Shown piece by piece: positions 55,634 through 64,000 of a DNA stretch of 64,000 bases. The position numbers and the translations under genes were made by a program. Each line of letters opens with the position of its first letter. Within the stretch, counting starts at the first letter, position 1. The notes under the pieces were generated by a model. That model did no database searches. It was not told the DNA's origin and saw only the letters and a list, made by a program, of their open reading frames with translations. Source of the stretch: Eubacteriaceae bacterium. Its GTDB lineage: Bacteria; Bacillota; Clostridia; Lachnospirales; Lachnospiraceae. The DNA is taken from assembly GCA_902362455.1 (NCBI GenBank), contig CABIWJ010000005.1, positions 62,001-126,000 on the forward strand. Reading direction: 5' to 3'.

Positions 55634-57025
55634 ATGGAACTAACAATTATTAAAGACTTATATCGTGATACTGACAAGTATATTGGCAAAGAAATCGAAG
55701 TAGGTGGTTGGATCAGAAGTATCAGAGATTCTAAAACATTTGGTTTTATCGTATTAAATGATGGTACTTTTTTTGAAACATTACAGATAGTTTACCATGA
55801 TGAGATGGAGAATTTCGCAGAGATTTCTAAATTAAATGTTGGTGCAGCGATTATTGTTAAAGGTACATTGGTTGCAACTCCTGAAGCTAAGCAGCCATTT
55901 GAGATACAGGCAAGTGAAATAGTAGTAGAGGGAACATCAGCACCTGATTATCCTTTACAGAAGAAACGTCACAGTTTTGAATATCTTCGTACAATTTCAC
56001 ATTTACGACCAAGAACAAATACATTCCAGGCAGTATTCAGAGTACGTTCGTTAATAGCCTATGCTATACACCAGTTTTTCCAGGAGCGAGATTTCGTATA
56101 TGTTCATACTCCACTTATTACAGGAAGTGACTGCGAGGGCGCAGGTGAAATGTTCAGGGTAACAACACTTGATATGAATGATTTACCTAAGACAGATGAT
56201 GGAAAAGTAGATTATACCAAGGATTTCTTCGGTAAAGAGACAAATCTTACAGTATCAGGTCAGTTAAATGGCGAAACATATGCTATGGCATTCAGAAATA
56301 TATATACATTTGGACCAACTTTCAGAGCAGAGAATTCTAATACTACAAGACATGCAGCAGAGTTCTGGATGATAGAACCTGAGATGGCATTTGCAGACCT
56401 TAAAGATGATATGATGCTTGCAGAAGCAATGCTTAAATATGTTATCAAATATGTAATGGATAATGCACCTGAAGAGATGAAGTTCTTTAATAATTTTGTA
56501 GATAAAGGTTTAATAGACAGATTAAATGGTGTGCTTAATTCGGATTTTGGACACGTAACATATACAGAAGCAATCGAGATTCTTGAAAAACATAATGATA
56601 AATTTGATTATAAAGTTTCATGGGGATGTGATTTACAGACAGAGCATGAGAGATATCTTACAGAAGAGATATTCAAACGTCCTGTATTTGTAACAGATTA
56701 TCCAAAGGAAATCAAAGCATTCTATATGAAATTAAATGATGATAATAAGACAGTTGCGGCTATGGACTGTTTAGTTCCTGGAATCGGCGAAATCATCGGA
56801 GGAAGCCAGAGAGAAGATGATTATGATAAACTTCTTGGCAGAATGAAAGAATTAGGCCTTAAAGAAGAGGATTATGGCTTCTATCTTGATTTAAGAAAAT
56901 ATGGTTCAACAAGACATGCAGGTTTTGGTTTAGGTTTCGAAAGATGTGTAATGTACCTTACAGGTATGGCTAACATCAGAGATGTAATTCCATTTCCAAG
57001 AACAGTTAATAACTGTGAATTATAA
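55634..57025 (+). CDS. asnS: Asparaginyl-tRNA synthetase
   Basis: 463 residues from ATG 55634 (GTGAGGAAA before). Class IIb synthetase: N-terminal OB-fold ([21 protein letters not shown]), motif 2 region ([25 protein letters not shown]) and motif 3 ([28 protein letters not shown]). The insertion and CEGAGEMF mark AsnRS rather than AspRS. I find no T-box leader upstream. Confidence 0.96.
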   Translation: MELTIIKDLYRDTDKYIGKEIEVGGWIRSIRDSKTFGFIVLNDGTFFETLQIVYHDEMENFAEISKLNVGAAIIVKGTLVATPEAKQPFEIQASEIVVEGTSAPDYPLQKKRHSFEYLRTISHLRPRTNTFQAVFRVRSLIAYAIHQFFQERDFVYVHTPLITGSDCEGAGEMFRVTTLDMNDLPKTDDGKVDYTKDFFGKETNLTVSGQLNGETYAMAFRNIYTFGPTFRAENSNTTRHAAEFWMIEPEMAFADLKDDMMLAEAMLKYVIKYVMDNAPEEMKFFNNFVDKGLIDRLNGVLNSDFGHVTYTEAIEILEKHNDKFDYKVSWGCDLQTEHERYLTEEIFKRPVFVTDYPKEIKAFYMKLNDDNKTVAAMDCLVPGIGEIIGGSQREDDYDKLLGRMKELGLKEEDYGFYLDLRKYGSTRHAGFGLGFERCVMYLTGMANIRDVIPFPRTVNNCEL

Positions 57026-57111
57026 TCTGTATTTAATAATTTTATTAAATTATGATTATTAAGAGTGCGTGGCACGAAAAAGTAATTTAGATTTAAAATA
57101 AGCAGATATAG

Positions 57112-57178
57112 AAGGCGGCTCAATTTACAGATAACATCTATAAATTTCTTTAGATAACATCGATGAATTGGGCCGCTT
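57112..57178 (+). terminator. Imperfect stem-loop after asnS
   Basis: GCGGCTCAATT (57115-57125) pairs with AATTGGGCCGC (57166-57176) with one G-U pair, enclosing a 40-base loop that contains two copies of GATAACATC. There is no T tract, so it is a structured element of uncertain role. Confidence 0.45.
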
Positions 57179-57274
57179 ATGTTAATAAGATTTTTAAGAT
57201 AAGGTCAGGTTGGTCATTTAATAATAAATAATACGATTTCTCAGACAGATAATGCCAGAGAAAAGGAGTGTACG

Positions 57275-59608
57275 ATGGCTAAAAGAAGAAAGAGAAATAA
57301 TAGAAAAAATAATAATAGATATAAGAATAGGAATAAGAACAGAAAAGTAATTAAGAAGATTTTACTTGGTCTGTTTTTTGTAATTATAGCAGCTATATTA
57401 TTTATTGGAGTAAAATATGGCGTGAAATTATATGAGTATGATAAAGAAGCGAAGAGACTCGTTAAAGAGGGTGGCGAGGAAATATTTAAAGCAAACCAGA
57501 CGAGTATTATATATGATGCAGACGGTAATGTTATAACGGAACTGATAGGAGAAAGAGATTCATATTATCTTGATTATAAAGATATTCCATATTTCGTTAA
57601 AGCAGCGCTTATTACATCTGAGGACAGAAATTTTTATTCACATTCAGGTGTAGATTACAAAGCGATAACCAGAGCATTTTTAGTGTTACTACAGAATAAA
57701 GGTGAAATAACGCAAGGAGGAAGTACGATAACACAACAGCTTGCAAGAAATGTTTTTCTGTCACATAAAGTTACAATGGGACGAAAAATAAAGGAAATGT
57801 TTATTGCAAAAGAGATTGAGAAAAAGTTCTCTAAGGATAAAATATTAGAGTTTTATATAAATAACATATATTTTGGTAACGGATATTATGGAATTGAGGC
57901 GGCTGCCAGAGGATATTTTAGTAAATCAGTAACGGAGCTTTCGCTAGGTGAGATAGCATTTATATGTGCAATTCCGAATAATCCTACTTTATATGATCCG
58001 TATACGAATAGTGATGAGACTACCTTGCGAAAGAACAGAATCTTAAAGCAGATGTATGAAAATGATGACATTGACAAGCAGATGTACGAAGCTGCATTGT
58101 ATACCACAATTGTCTTATATCCATCAGAAAATAAAACCAATAATTACATAGAAACATATGTTAGATATTGTGCAACAATTTCTCTTATGTCTAATTCTGG
58201 ATTTGAATTTAAGTATTATTTCGATTCAGATGAGGAAAAAGAGAAGTATGAGAAAGAATATGAGGTCCTATATAATGATATTTCGGCTAAATTATATACG
58301 GGTGGTTACAAAATATATACATCAATTGATTTGAATAAGCAGCAGGAATTACAAGATATAGTGGATAATAATTTAGCACATTATACAGATGTAAATAATG
58401 AGGGTATTTATGCGTTTCAGGGGGCTGCGACCTGCATTGACAATACTACTGGAAAGGTCGTGGCGATTGTAGGTGGAAGAACGCAGGACTATAAAGGATA
58501 TACACTCAACAGGGCATATCAGAGCTATAGACAGCCTGGTAGTACTATTAAGCCAATTCTCATTTATACACCTATATTTGAAAGAAATTATTATCCTGAC
58601 ACAAAGGTTGTAGATGAACCCATCGAAAATGGACCGGTTAACTCACCTAATGTCTACGAAGGTGAGATGACAGTAAGAAGTGCTGTAGAAAAATCAAAGA
58701 ATACAATAGCATGGAAACTATTTGATGAGCTATCAGCGGATACCTGCCTTGGATATCTTAAAAATATGAATTTTAATAAGATTGTGAATAAAGACTATGT
58801 ACCTGCTGTCTCAATTGGAGGAATGACCTACGGTGTATCGACACTTGAGATGGCTTCTGCATATGCTGCTATAGAAAATGATGGCGTATTCAGAACGCCA
58901 ACTTGTATATCAAAGATAACAGATGCAGATTACAATATAATAGTAGATAATATAGAGTATACAAAGTCGAAGAATACTTCCATACAAGTTAAACAGATTT
59001 ACCAGACAAATGCAGCAAGAATAATGACTGATGTCCTGAAAGGTGTTCTTACAGTAGGAACAGGAAGAAAATATAATATTTCAAATGCAATTTGTGCTGC
59101 AAAGACTGGAACTACTAATGATAATAAAGATGTATGGTTTGTAGGTTTTAGTAAATATTACACTACAGCAGTGTGGGTGGGATATGACATGCCTAAAGTT
59201 ATTAATGACGGCTATGGCAATACCTGTTCAGGAAATATATGGAAAGAATTTATGACTAAGATTCATGATGGGTTAGAGATTAAAGATTTCGTTCCGTATG
59301 TTACAGAAGACGGAATACTAAGTAATGGCGAAGAGATATCTGAATCACAGCCTGCTGAAGAAACCACTGAAGAAACCACTGAAGAAATCGCTGATGAGAC
59401 TACTGAAAATGAGGAAAATTCTATCTATACTAATGAAAGTGATGATGAAACAACAACTATAAGTACAGATAATAATTCTGATAATAGAGATAACAGAGAT
59501 AATACAGAGACAACTAATCCATATAATTCACAGGTTACAAAACCATCAAATGAGCAGGCACCGGGAGGTGCTGATGGTGGTGTATATCAGGAATATTGGG
59601 GTGATTAG
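57275..59608 (+). CDS. Class A penicillin-binding protein (transglycosylase/transpeptidase)
   Basis: 777 residues; AAAAGGAGTG precedes ATG 57275. A short very basic cytoplasmic tail (RRKRNNRKNNNRYKN), one membrane helix (about 29-48), then a GT51 glycosyltransferase domain. Catalytic Glu116 is in TSEDRNFYSHSGVD, followed by GGSTITQQLARNVFL and IEKKFSKDKILEFYINNIYFG. The transpeptidase domain has SxxK Ser423/Lys426 (PGSTIKP), the SxN motif EKSKNT and Lys610 in KTGTTNDNKD. A Thr/Glu/Asn-rich tail (about 690-777) ends the protein. It polymerises and cross-links peptidoglycan at the outer face of the membrane. Confidence 0.94.
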   Translation: MAKRRKRNNRKNNNRYKNRNKNRKVIKKILLGLFFVIIAAILFIGVKYGVKLYEYDKEAKRLVKEGGEEIFKANQTSIIYDADGNVITELIGERDSYYLDYKDIPYFVKAALITSEDRNFYSHSGVDYKAITRAFLVLLQNKGEITQGGSTITQQLARNVFLSHKVTMGRKIKEMFIAKEIEKKFSKDKILEFYINNIYFGNGYYGIEAAARGYFSKSVTELSLGEIAFICAIPNNPTLYDPYTNSDETTLRKNRILKQMYENDDIDKQMYEAALYTTIVLYPSENKTNNYIETYVRYCATISLMSNSGFEFKYYFDSDEEKEKYEKEYEVLYNDISAKLYTGGYKIYTSIDLNKQQELQDIVDNNLAHYTDVNNEGIYAFQGAATCIDNTTGKVVAIVGGRTQDYKGYTLNRAYQSYRQPGSTIKPILIYTPIFERNYYPDTKVVDEPIENGPVNSPNVYEGEMTVRSAVEKSKNTIAWKLFDELSADTCLGYLKNMNFNKIVNKDYVPAVSIGGMTYGVSTLEMASAYAAIENDGVFRTPTCISKITDADYNIIVDNIEYTKSKNTSIQVKQIYQTNAARIMTDVLKGVLTVGTGRKYNISNAICAAKTGTTNDNKDVWFVGFSKYYTTAVWVGYDMPKVINDGYGNTCSGNIWKEFMTKIHDGLEIKDFVPYVTEDGILSNGEEISESQPAEETTEETTEEIADETTENEENSIYTNESDDETTTISTDNNSDNRDNRDNTETTNPYNSQVTKPSNEQAPGGADGGVYQEYWGD

Positions 59609-59733
59609 TGCGATAGTAAATGTTTTTATTACAGATAAGAGATAAGAAATTGTCTGTGCGAATTCTTCGTCTGTGTCATCGCAACAATTCATTTAGAAAT
59701 GAGGATTGGCATAAAAATTGTGCTGATAAGATA

Positions 59734-59785
59734 AAAAGAGAGTTAATGTATGAAATTAATCGATACATTAACTCTCTTTTTAAAG
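59734..59785. terminator. Bidirectional terminator between the PBP and PRPP synthetase genes
   Basis: An 18-bp perfect stem (AAAAGAGAGTTAATGTAT at 59734-59751 with 59763-59780) has A on one side and T on the other, so it works for both converging genes. Confidence 0.9.
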
Positions 59786-59806
59786 TATTTTATTTGTGTA
59801 TAGAGC

Positions 59807-60991
59807 TTAGATAACCTCGCCGTTACGATATTTTTCAAGACATTTCTGTATACGTTTAACAGGGTCAAGTAAGCCGCTGATAGATGCATCATGATTTAAT
59901 GTATCTATTATTAAAGCGATATATTTGCTCATATCACAACTAATGTAATATGGTTTTGTTAATAATTCAGGAGTCTGATATGTTAAGTTAGTTGTAAGAA
60001 CTCTGTCAATGATTCCTTTTTCGTAAGCTTCATCAAATTTCTCAAGACCATTTGTAAATAAACCAAATGTAGCGGCTACAAATACTCTGCGGGCCTTTCT
60101 TCTCTTAAGCTCTGTAGCAACATCTATCATAGATTCGCCTGAAGAAATCATATCATCAATGATAAATACATCTTTTCCTTCTACGCTTGAACCAAGGAAT
60201 TCATGAGCTACAATAGGGTTTCTTCCGTTTACAACCTTACTGTAATCACGTCTCTTATAGAACATACCCATATCGATACCTAATACGTTAGCAAGGTATA
60301 CGGCACGTCCCATACCACCTTCGTCGGGGCTTATCATCATTAAATGGTCAGCATCAATTTGTAAATCTTTCTCATGACGTAAAAGACCTTTTACAAACTG
60401 GTATGCAGGCTGAACTGTCTCGAAACCTTTAAGAGGAATAGAGTTCTGAACTCTAGGGTCATGAGCATCAAAAGTGATAATATTTTCAACACCCATATTT
60501 GTTAATTCCTGAAGAGCCAATGCACAGTCAAGAGATTCTCTTCCAGTACGTTTATGCTGTCTGCTTTCATATAAGAAAGGCATAATAACAGTAAGACGTC
60601 TGCCTTTACCTGCTACGGCTGCAATAATACGTTTAAGATCCTGATAATGGTCATCTGGTGACATATGATTCTCATAACCACAAAGAGAATATTTAATGCT
60701 ATAGTTAGTAACGTCTACCATAAGGTATAAATCTTTACCTCTGACAGATTCGTTAATACTACCTTTTGCCTCACCTGAACCAAATCTCGAAATCTTTGAA
60801 TCAATAAGATAAGAATCTTTCTGATAACCTGAAAAAGCGATTGTGTTCTTGTGCTCGTGTTCTCTGTCATTTCTCCATGCTGAAATATAAGCATCGACTT
60901 TTTTGCCGATTGGCTCACAGCTATTTAAAGCTATAATTCCAAGAGGACCGACAGGGATAGTTGTTGCGAAATTGTTTTCATCTGCTGACAT
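59807..60991 (-). CDS. prs: Ribose-phosphate pyrophosphokinase, long divergent form
   Basis: 394 residues, starting at ATG 60991 (CGGAGGTTTGATT upstream). It makes PRPP from ribose 5-phosphate and ATP. Visible motifs are MPFLYESRQHKRTGRESLDCALALQEL (in two parts), ITFDAHDPRVQN, SPDEGGMGRAVYLAN, and the PRPP-binding loop VFIIDDMISSGESMIDVA. Usual bacterial Prs is about 315 residues; extra sequence lies at the N-terminus (about 1-60) and C-terminus. This may be a regulatory variant of the kind seen in Clostridia, not necessarily the only Prs of the cell. Confidence 0.88.
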   Translation of the reverse strand: MSADENNFATTIPVGPLGIIALNSCEPIGKKVDAYISAWRNDREHEHKNTIAFSGYQKDSYLIDSKISRFGSGEAKGSINESVRGKDLYLMVDVTNYSIKYSLCGYENHMSPDDHYQDLKRIIAAVAGKGRRLTVIMPFLYESRQHKRTGRESLDCALALQELTNMGVENIITFDAHDPRVQNSIPLKGFETVQPAYQFVKGLLRHEKDLQIDADHLMMISPDEGGMGRAVYLANVLGIDMGMFYKRRDYSKVVNGRNPIVAHEFLGSSVEGKDVFIIDDMISSGESMIDVATELKRRKARRVFVAATFGLFTNGLEKFDEAYEKGIIDRVLTTNLTYQTPELLTKPYYISCDMSKYIALIIDTLNHDASISGLLDPVKRIQKCLEKYRNGEVI

Positions 60992-61032
60992 AATCAAACC
61001 TCCGTTGTGTTTTCTGTGATAATCCACATAAT

Positions 61033-61061
61033 TTTATAACATTATGAATTGTTATAGTCAA
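61033..61061 (-). promoter_or_regulatory. Promoter of the PRPP synthetase gene
   Basis: On the minus strand TTGACT (61061-61056) and TATAAA (61038-61033) have a 17-base spacer, about 40 bases before the start codon. Confidence 0.65.
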
Positions 61062-61092
61062 GTTAATTAGTTAAAAAAAATGGTAGAATCTC

Positions 61093-62112
61093 TCAATTAG
61101 AGCTTTTTACCTTACGGTTGTGTCTCAAATCATCACCGTAAATCTTCATAAATGTATATTCCTTTGCAAGTCTTGATGTAAGTCTTTCGGAATAACGTTC
61201 CATTAGTTCAGGTAGACCAAGGTTTGTTGAAATAATGGTCGATTTTTTATTAATTAGTCTTTCATTTATCTTGTTAAATAATGCAGAATTAGTAAAAGAA
61301 TTAGATAATTCTGTTCCTAGATCATCGATAATCAGTAAATCGCAATCTGTAATCTGTTGTGATTTATTCTTTGCATCAATATCAGATTTATCAAAGCCGG
61401 CACTTGATAATATGTCAAACAAGCCAATTGCAGACAGATATATAACTGATATACTCTGGTCTAAAAGTTCTCTTGCAATACAGTTTGTAAGATAAGTTTT
61501 ACCTACTCCGGTCTTACCGAAGAACAAAAGATTATTGTATTTCCTGTCAGGAGAAGAGAAGTTGTCTACGAAGTTATGGCATATATTCAAGACACTATTC
61601 ATATTGTCCTTAGGGGACTTTCCGGTTACTGAATCTATATCACTGTCATTGAAATAATCAAGATTAAAGTTATCAAAGTTCTCGCTTTTAAGAATTTCAC
61701 GAATATTTGACTGGTTGTATAATATTTCAATCTCAGCTTTCTTGAAACAATGACATTTCTTATTATCTATATATCCTGTATCTTTACAGTCATTACAATG
61801 GTAGTGCATATCGAGATAATCGGGTTTATAGCCATTTTCAATAAGAAGTTTTATACGTTCTTCTTTGAGTAAAGTTAATTTCTTCTTAAATTCCTCTATA
61901 GGCTTATTGCTGTCTTCAGGAGAATTATTACTTAAAAGCATTGCCCTGGTCGTAGCAAGAGAAAGAGAGGAAATCTCATCATTAATCTCTTTGATACGTG
62001 GAATCTGACTATAGACGGTTGCAATTCTTTCGTTCTGAAGCCTCTTATTCTCTAATTGTATTCTGTTATATGAGCGAATTATCTCGTCATATTGCATATT
62101 TGTAAGTGACAT
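61093..62112 (-). CDS. dnaI: DnaI/DnaC-type replicative helicase loader
   Basis: About 339 residues from ATG 62112 (GGAGG immediately upstream). N-terminal coiled-coil region, then a four-cysteine zinc-binding cluster (HCNDCKDTGYIDNKKCHCFKK), then an AAA+ ATPase domain. The Walker A is FFGKTGVGKTYLTN, the Walker B LLIIDDLGTE, and ERLTSRL serves as sensor/arginine region. Such proteins deliver the replicative helicase to DNA. It is downstream of the DnaD-like gene, its usual partner in helicase loading in Firmicutes, separated by 256 bases of palindromic repeats. Confidence 0.9.
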   Translation of the reverse strand: MSLTNMQYDEIIRSYNRIQLENKRLQNERIATVYSQIPRIKEINDEISSLSLATTRAMLLSNNSPEDSNKPIEEFKKKLTLLKEERIKLLIENGYKPDYLDMHYHCNDCKDTGYIDNKKCHCFKKAEIEILYNQSNIREILKSENFDNFNLDYFNDSDIDSVTGKSPKDNMNSVLNICHNFVDNFSSPDRKYNNLLFFGKTGVGKTYLTNCIARELLDQSISVIYLSAIGLFDILSSAGFDKSDIDAKNKSQQITDCDLLIIDDLGTELSNSFTNSALFNKINERLINKKSTIISTNLGLPELMERYSERLTSRLAKEYTFMKIYGDDLRHNRKVKSSN

Positions 62113-62164
62113 TATATCCTCCATTGCGATGTGGTCTTAAGAAATTTAATATATCAGTATATTG

Positions 62165-62372
62165 TAAAGCCAGCACTTCCCTTTTATGCCAATATCAGGG
62201 AAATGATGCCATACGGATTGTTACGTGCGTTGCACTCTTAACAATCCTACCCGATATTCGCATAACGTGAAGCTAGCGCTTCCCTTTTATGCTCATATCG
62301 GGGCGGGTCATTAATTCTCAAAATATACTATGCAAGCATAGTATATTTTGAGAATTTTGACCCTGGCATCAT
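62165..62372. repeat. Compound palindromic repeat element between dnaD-like and dnaI genes
   Basis: The gap holds direct repeats AGCACTTCCCTTTTATGC (from 62172) and AGCGCTTCCCTTTTATGC (from 62276). It also has an inverted repeat GGATTGTTA/TAACAATCC near 62215-62248, and a second inverted pair (ATGCCAATATC with GATATTCGCAT). A perfect 20-bp hairpin (62313-62332 with 62337-62356, loop CAAG) follows. Outer GGGTCA/TGACCC and ATGATGCCA/TGGCATCAT pairs enclose it. The long hairpin would terminate or attenuate the dnaD-like transcript. Confidence 0.7.
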
Positions 62373-63661
62373 ACGTTATTAAGTAATTCTTTCTCTAAAG
62401 ATTCGTAGTTGTATGTTCTCTGGTTAAAATTATTAAATGAATTCTTAGGTCTGGCAGAAGTCTCATTATTATCGGTATGATTCTTCTTATAAGCAGCCTT
62501 GTTCTTCTGGTGCTCGCCGTCTAATAGTTTGACATCACTAAGAGTACGGATACCCTTTTCTTTCCATTTGGTAAGAATGGAATCGGCATATTCGAAACTT
62601 GGCTGGTGAATTGCATTCATCGTACGATTGCAGGCATCTAATACGATATCCATTGGAAAACCATAGGAATCTGTCCATTTTACAATAAGGGCTTTCTCGC
62701 CTGCTCCAGGATTACGTCCGCTTATTCCGAATGCCTTAAGCACAGGATAGCATCTTGAACTATATAATTCTGTACTTGCCTTAGCTTTATCAACAGTATC
62801 GATTCCTTCGTTTGCCCACGAAATAGCAGTTTTCTCTATGTAACGCATCTGCCTGTGGTTATTAGAAATAGCATATTCAAGCAGATATACAATGAGGTCT
62901 GAATCAAAACCAAGTACATCATAGAAGAATAATAAAGTATTTACATCGGATGCACTAAGAGTTTTACCGAGAAGTTTCTGTGCGATATACATAAATTCGA
63001 CAACTTCGCTTTTCTCATTAAATGAGCTGATTTCGTTAGCTGTATATACTTTCTTGGAGAAATCAGGCTGTGCCATATTGAATGGTTTAAGTGTGGCAGA
63101 AGCCTTGTCTGAAGGAATGTTGTCAGGTGCCACATTGTCAGTATTTATATTGTCAGTATTTATATTATCATTATCCATATGATTAACAGGCAATTCACTA
63201 TCCATGCGATTACTAGTTAATGCACTGTTTTTATGGTTGTCAGTTAATGTATTGTTTCTATGGCTATCAGTCATTTCATTATGTATATGGGCTACTGGTT
63301 GTGACTTAGGTGCTACAAATGTCGAAATCTCAATATTTGAGCCGTCAGTAGTCGTGTAGTCGGTAATAAGTGGTTTCATCTTAATATTTGTAAGTACCTT
63401 ATTAGAATCAAATTTAAGGTCAAGAAGACCAATCTGTTCCCAGTATCTAAGGGCACGGACAACATCCTTCTCAGTATGATTAAAGATGTCTGCGATATGG
63501 CATATCGAAATATCCATATCTGGAGAAGACAAAGCTCTTAGTAAATATAAATAAATTTTCACAAACTCTCCGTTAGCATTTGGCATATACTCATCTAAAA
63601 AATAATTAGATACTATGGTTGCCATAGTCTGTGAGCTGCCTTCTAATTTAATCGTACCCAT
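62369..63661 (-). CDS. DnaD-like primosome/helicase-loading protein
   Basis: About 430 residues from ATG 63661; a GTG at 63682 would add 7 residues, and neither has a clear ribosome site. N-terminal DnaD-type winged helix (DEYMPNANGEFVKIYLYLLRAL, HIADIFNHTEKDVVRALRYWEQIGLL). A low-complexity middle of His/Asn/Asp repeats (about 135-190) contains MTDSHRNN, LTDNHKNS and IPSDKAS. Then two DnaD/DnaB_2-type helical domains follow (LGFDSDLIVYLLEYAISNN, GFPMDIVLDACNRTMNAIHQPSFEYADSIL in parts, with the YxxxILxxW-like YADSILTKWKEKG). It would act with DnaI to load helicase at the origin or at restart forks. Confidence 0.85.
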   Translation of the reverse strand: MGTIKLEGSSQTMATIVSNYFLDEYMPNANGEFVKIYLYLLRALSSPDMDISICHIADIFNHTEKDVVRALRYWEQIGLLDLKFDSNKVLTNIKMKPLITDYTTTDGSNIEISTFVAPKSQPVAHIHNEMTDSHRNNTLTDNHKNSALTSNRMDSELPVNHMDNDNINTDNINTDNVAPDNIPSDKASATLKPFNMAQPDFSKKVYTANEISSFNEKSEVVEFMYIAQKLLGKTLSASDVNTLLFFYDVLGFDSDLIVYLLEYAISNNHRQMRYIEKTAISWANEGIDTVDKAKASTELYSSRCYPVLKAFGISGRNPGAGEKALIVKWTDSYGFPMDIVLDACNRTMNAIHQPSFEYADSILTKWKEKGIRTLSDVKLLDGEHQKNKAAYKKNHTDNNETSARPKNSFNNFNQRTYNYESLEKELLNNV

Positions 63662-63796
63662 TTCTGTATCAATACCTTTCACACTATAAATATTTCAAAT
63701 AAACAACTTTCTTTGAGTAGTCATTATAGCACAAAAAAAGGAAAATGAACACACCTATTTTTGCTGCAACCCTTGAAAATAAAGGGATTGAAGCAA

Positions 63797-63965
63797 TGTG
63801 GATAATGTGGACAATGTGGACAAGGTATAAAAAATAATATCGAAAATTGTTACATTCCGTAAAATACAAGCAAATCAATGTGGTTTACATAATTGTCGAA
63901 AAATAAAGAAATCCACATTTTTATCATGGAGTTTTTCACAATAAAAATGTGGATAATGTGGATAA
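63797..63965 (+). other. Cluster of DnaA boxes (possible chromosome origin edge)
   Basis: Five plus-strand 9-mers match the DnaA box TGTGGATAA: 63797-63805 (perfect), 63806-63814 and 63815-63823 (TGTGGACAA), 63948-63956 and 63957-63965 (both perfect). They are arranged head to tail with no spacing in blocks of three and two, in AT-rich sequence directly upstream of the DnaD-like gene. The 320-base stretch to the window end contains no other gene that I can support. Confidence 0.75.
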
Positions 63966-64000
63966 CTATTTCTCAACCAGATTTTCGCCAATTAATACAA

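Noticed and set aside
59620..59814. 64-codon open frame after the penicillin-binding protein gene
   Set aside because: It runs through the bidirectional terminator stem, has no ribosome site and no protein-like pattern.
1..64000. tRNA, rRNA, intact transposase or phage genes
   Set aside because: None recognised on either strand; the repeats found are palindromic elements without an encoded transposase.

Overview
The window is a low-GC (roughly one third G+C by eye), gene-dense chromosome segment of an anaerobic Firmicute. It is most likely a Lachnospiraceae member (Roseburia / Eubacterium / Butyrivibrio / Lachnospira-like). The clues are extracellular GH13 amylases carrying CBM26 modules and choline-binding-type wall repeats, BspA-like (DUF285) surface proteins, spmA/spmB, a NifS-NifU-Rrf2 operon, a PTS fructose operon and a DnaD/DnaI pair. 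I cannot name the species from sequence alone. Layout: 1-0.9 kb is the C-terminal part of a BCCT transporter with its terminator. 1.1-14.6 kb is a run of five secreted DUF285 repeat proteins, interrupted by a small autoregulated XRE-type cassette whose partner gene is frameshifted, and by a secreted NlpC/P60-like wall peptidase. 14.8-31.2 kb holds four large secreted alpha-amylase-family proteins with starch-binding and wall-binding modules. 31.4-37.6 kb holds two secreted proteins built from two unrecognised modules (called A and B here), flanking the decayed remains of a sensor kinase / response regulator pair. 37.8-42.3 kb has a cytoplasmic cyclomaltodextrinase-like GH13 enzyme and a secreted papain-family protease. 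Thirteen secreted proteins in 1-42 kb share the same aromatic, Gly-Trp-rich wall-binding repeats, so the region looks like one cell-surface starch-degradation and adhesion locus. Starch would be cut outside on the wall and oligosaccharides imported, with linear or cyclic dextrins finished inside by the 37.8 kb enzyme. Import genes are not in the window. From 42.6 kb on the content is housekeeping: nifS-nifU-rrf2 (Fe-S / sulfur delivery and its likely regulator), metY-cysK (sulfide assimilation) behind a promoter with two matching inverted-repeat boxes, spmA and spmB separated by an unrelated opposite-strand membrane protein, fruR / fruK-fruA, an M29 aminopeptidase, asnS, a class A penicillin-binding protein, and on the minus strand a long-form PRPP synthetase, a DnaI/DnaC-type helicase loader and a DnaD-like protein. 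The right edge carries five perfect or one-mismatch DnaA boxes in head-to-tail blocks, so the chromosome origin may lie at or just beyond it. Items most worth a second look are the A/B-module surface proteins around the dead two-component system, the 521-bp near-perfect palindrome at 53.8-54.3 kb, the operator architectures of the XRE cassette, nifS and metY promoters, the gene-conversion and slippage traces among the surface genes, the interrupted spmAB pair and the DnaA-box array.
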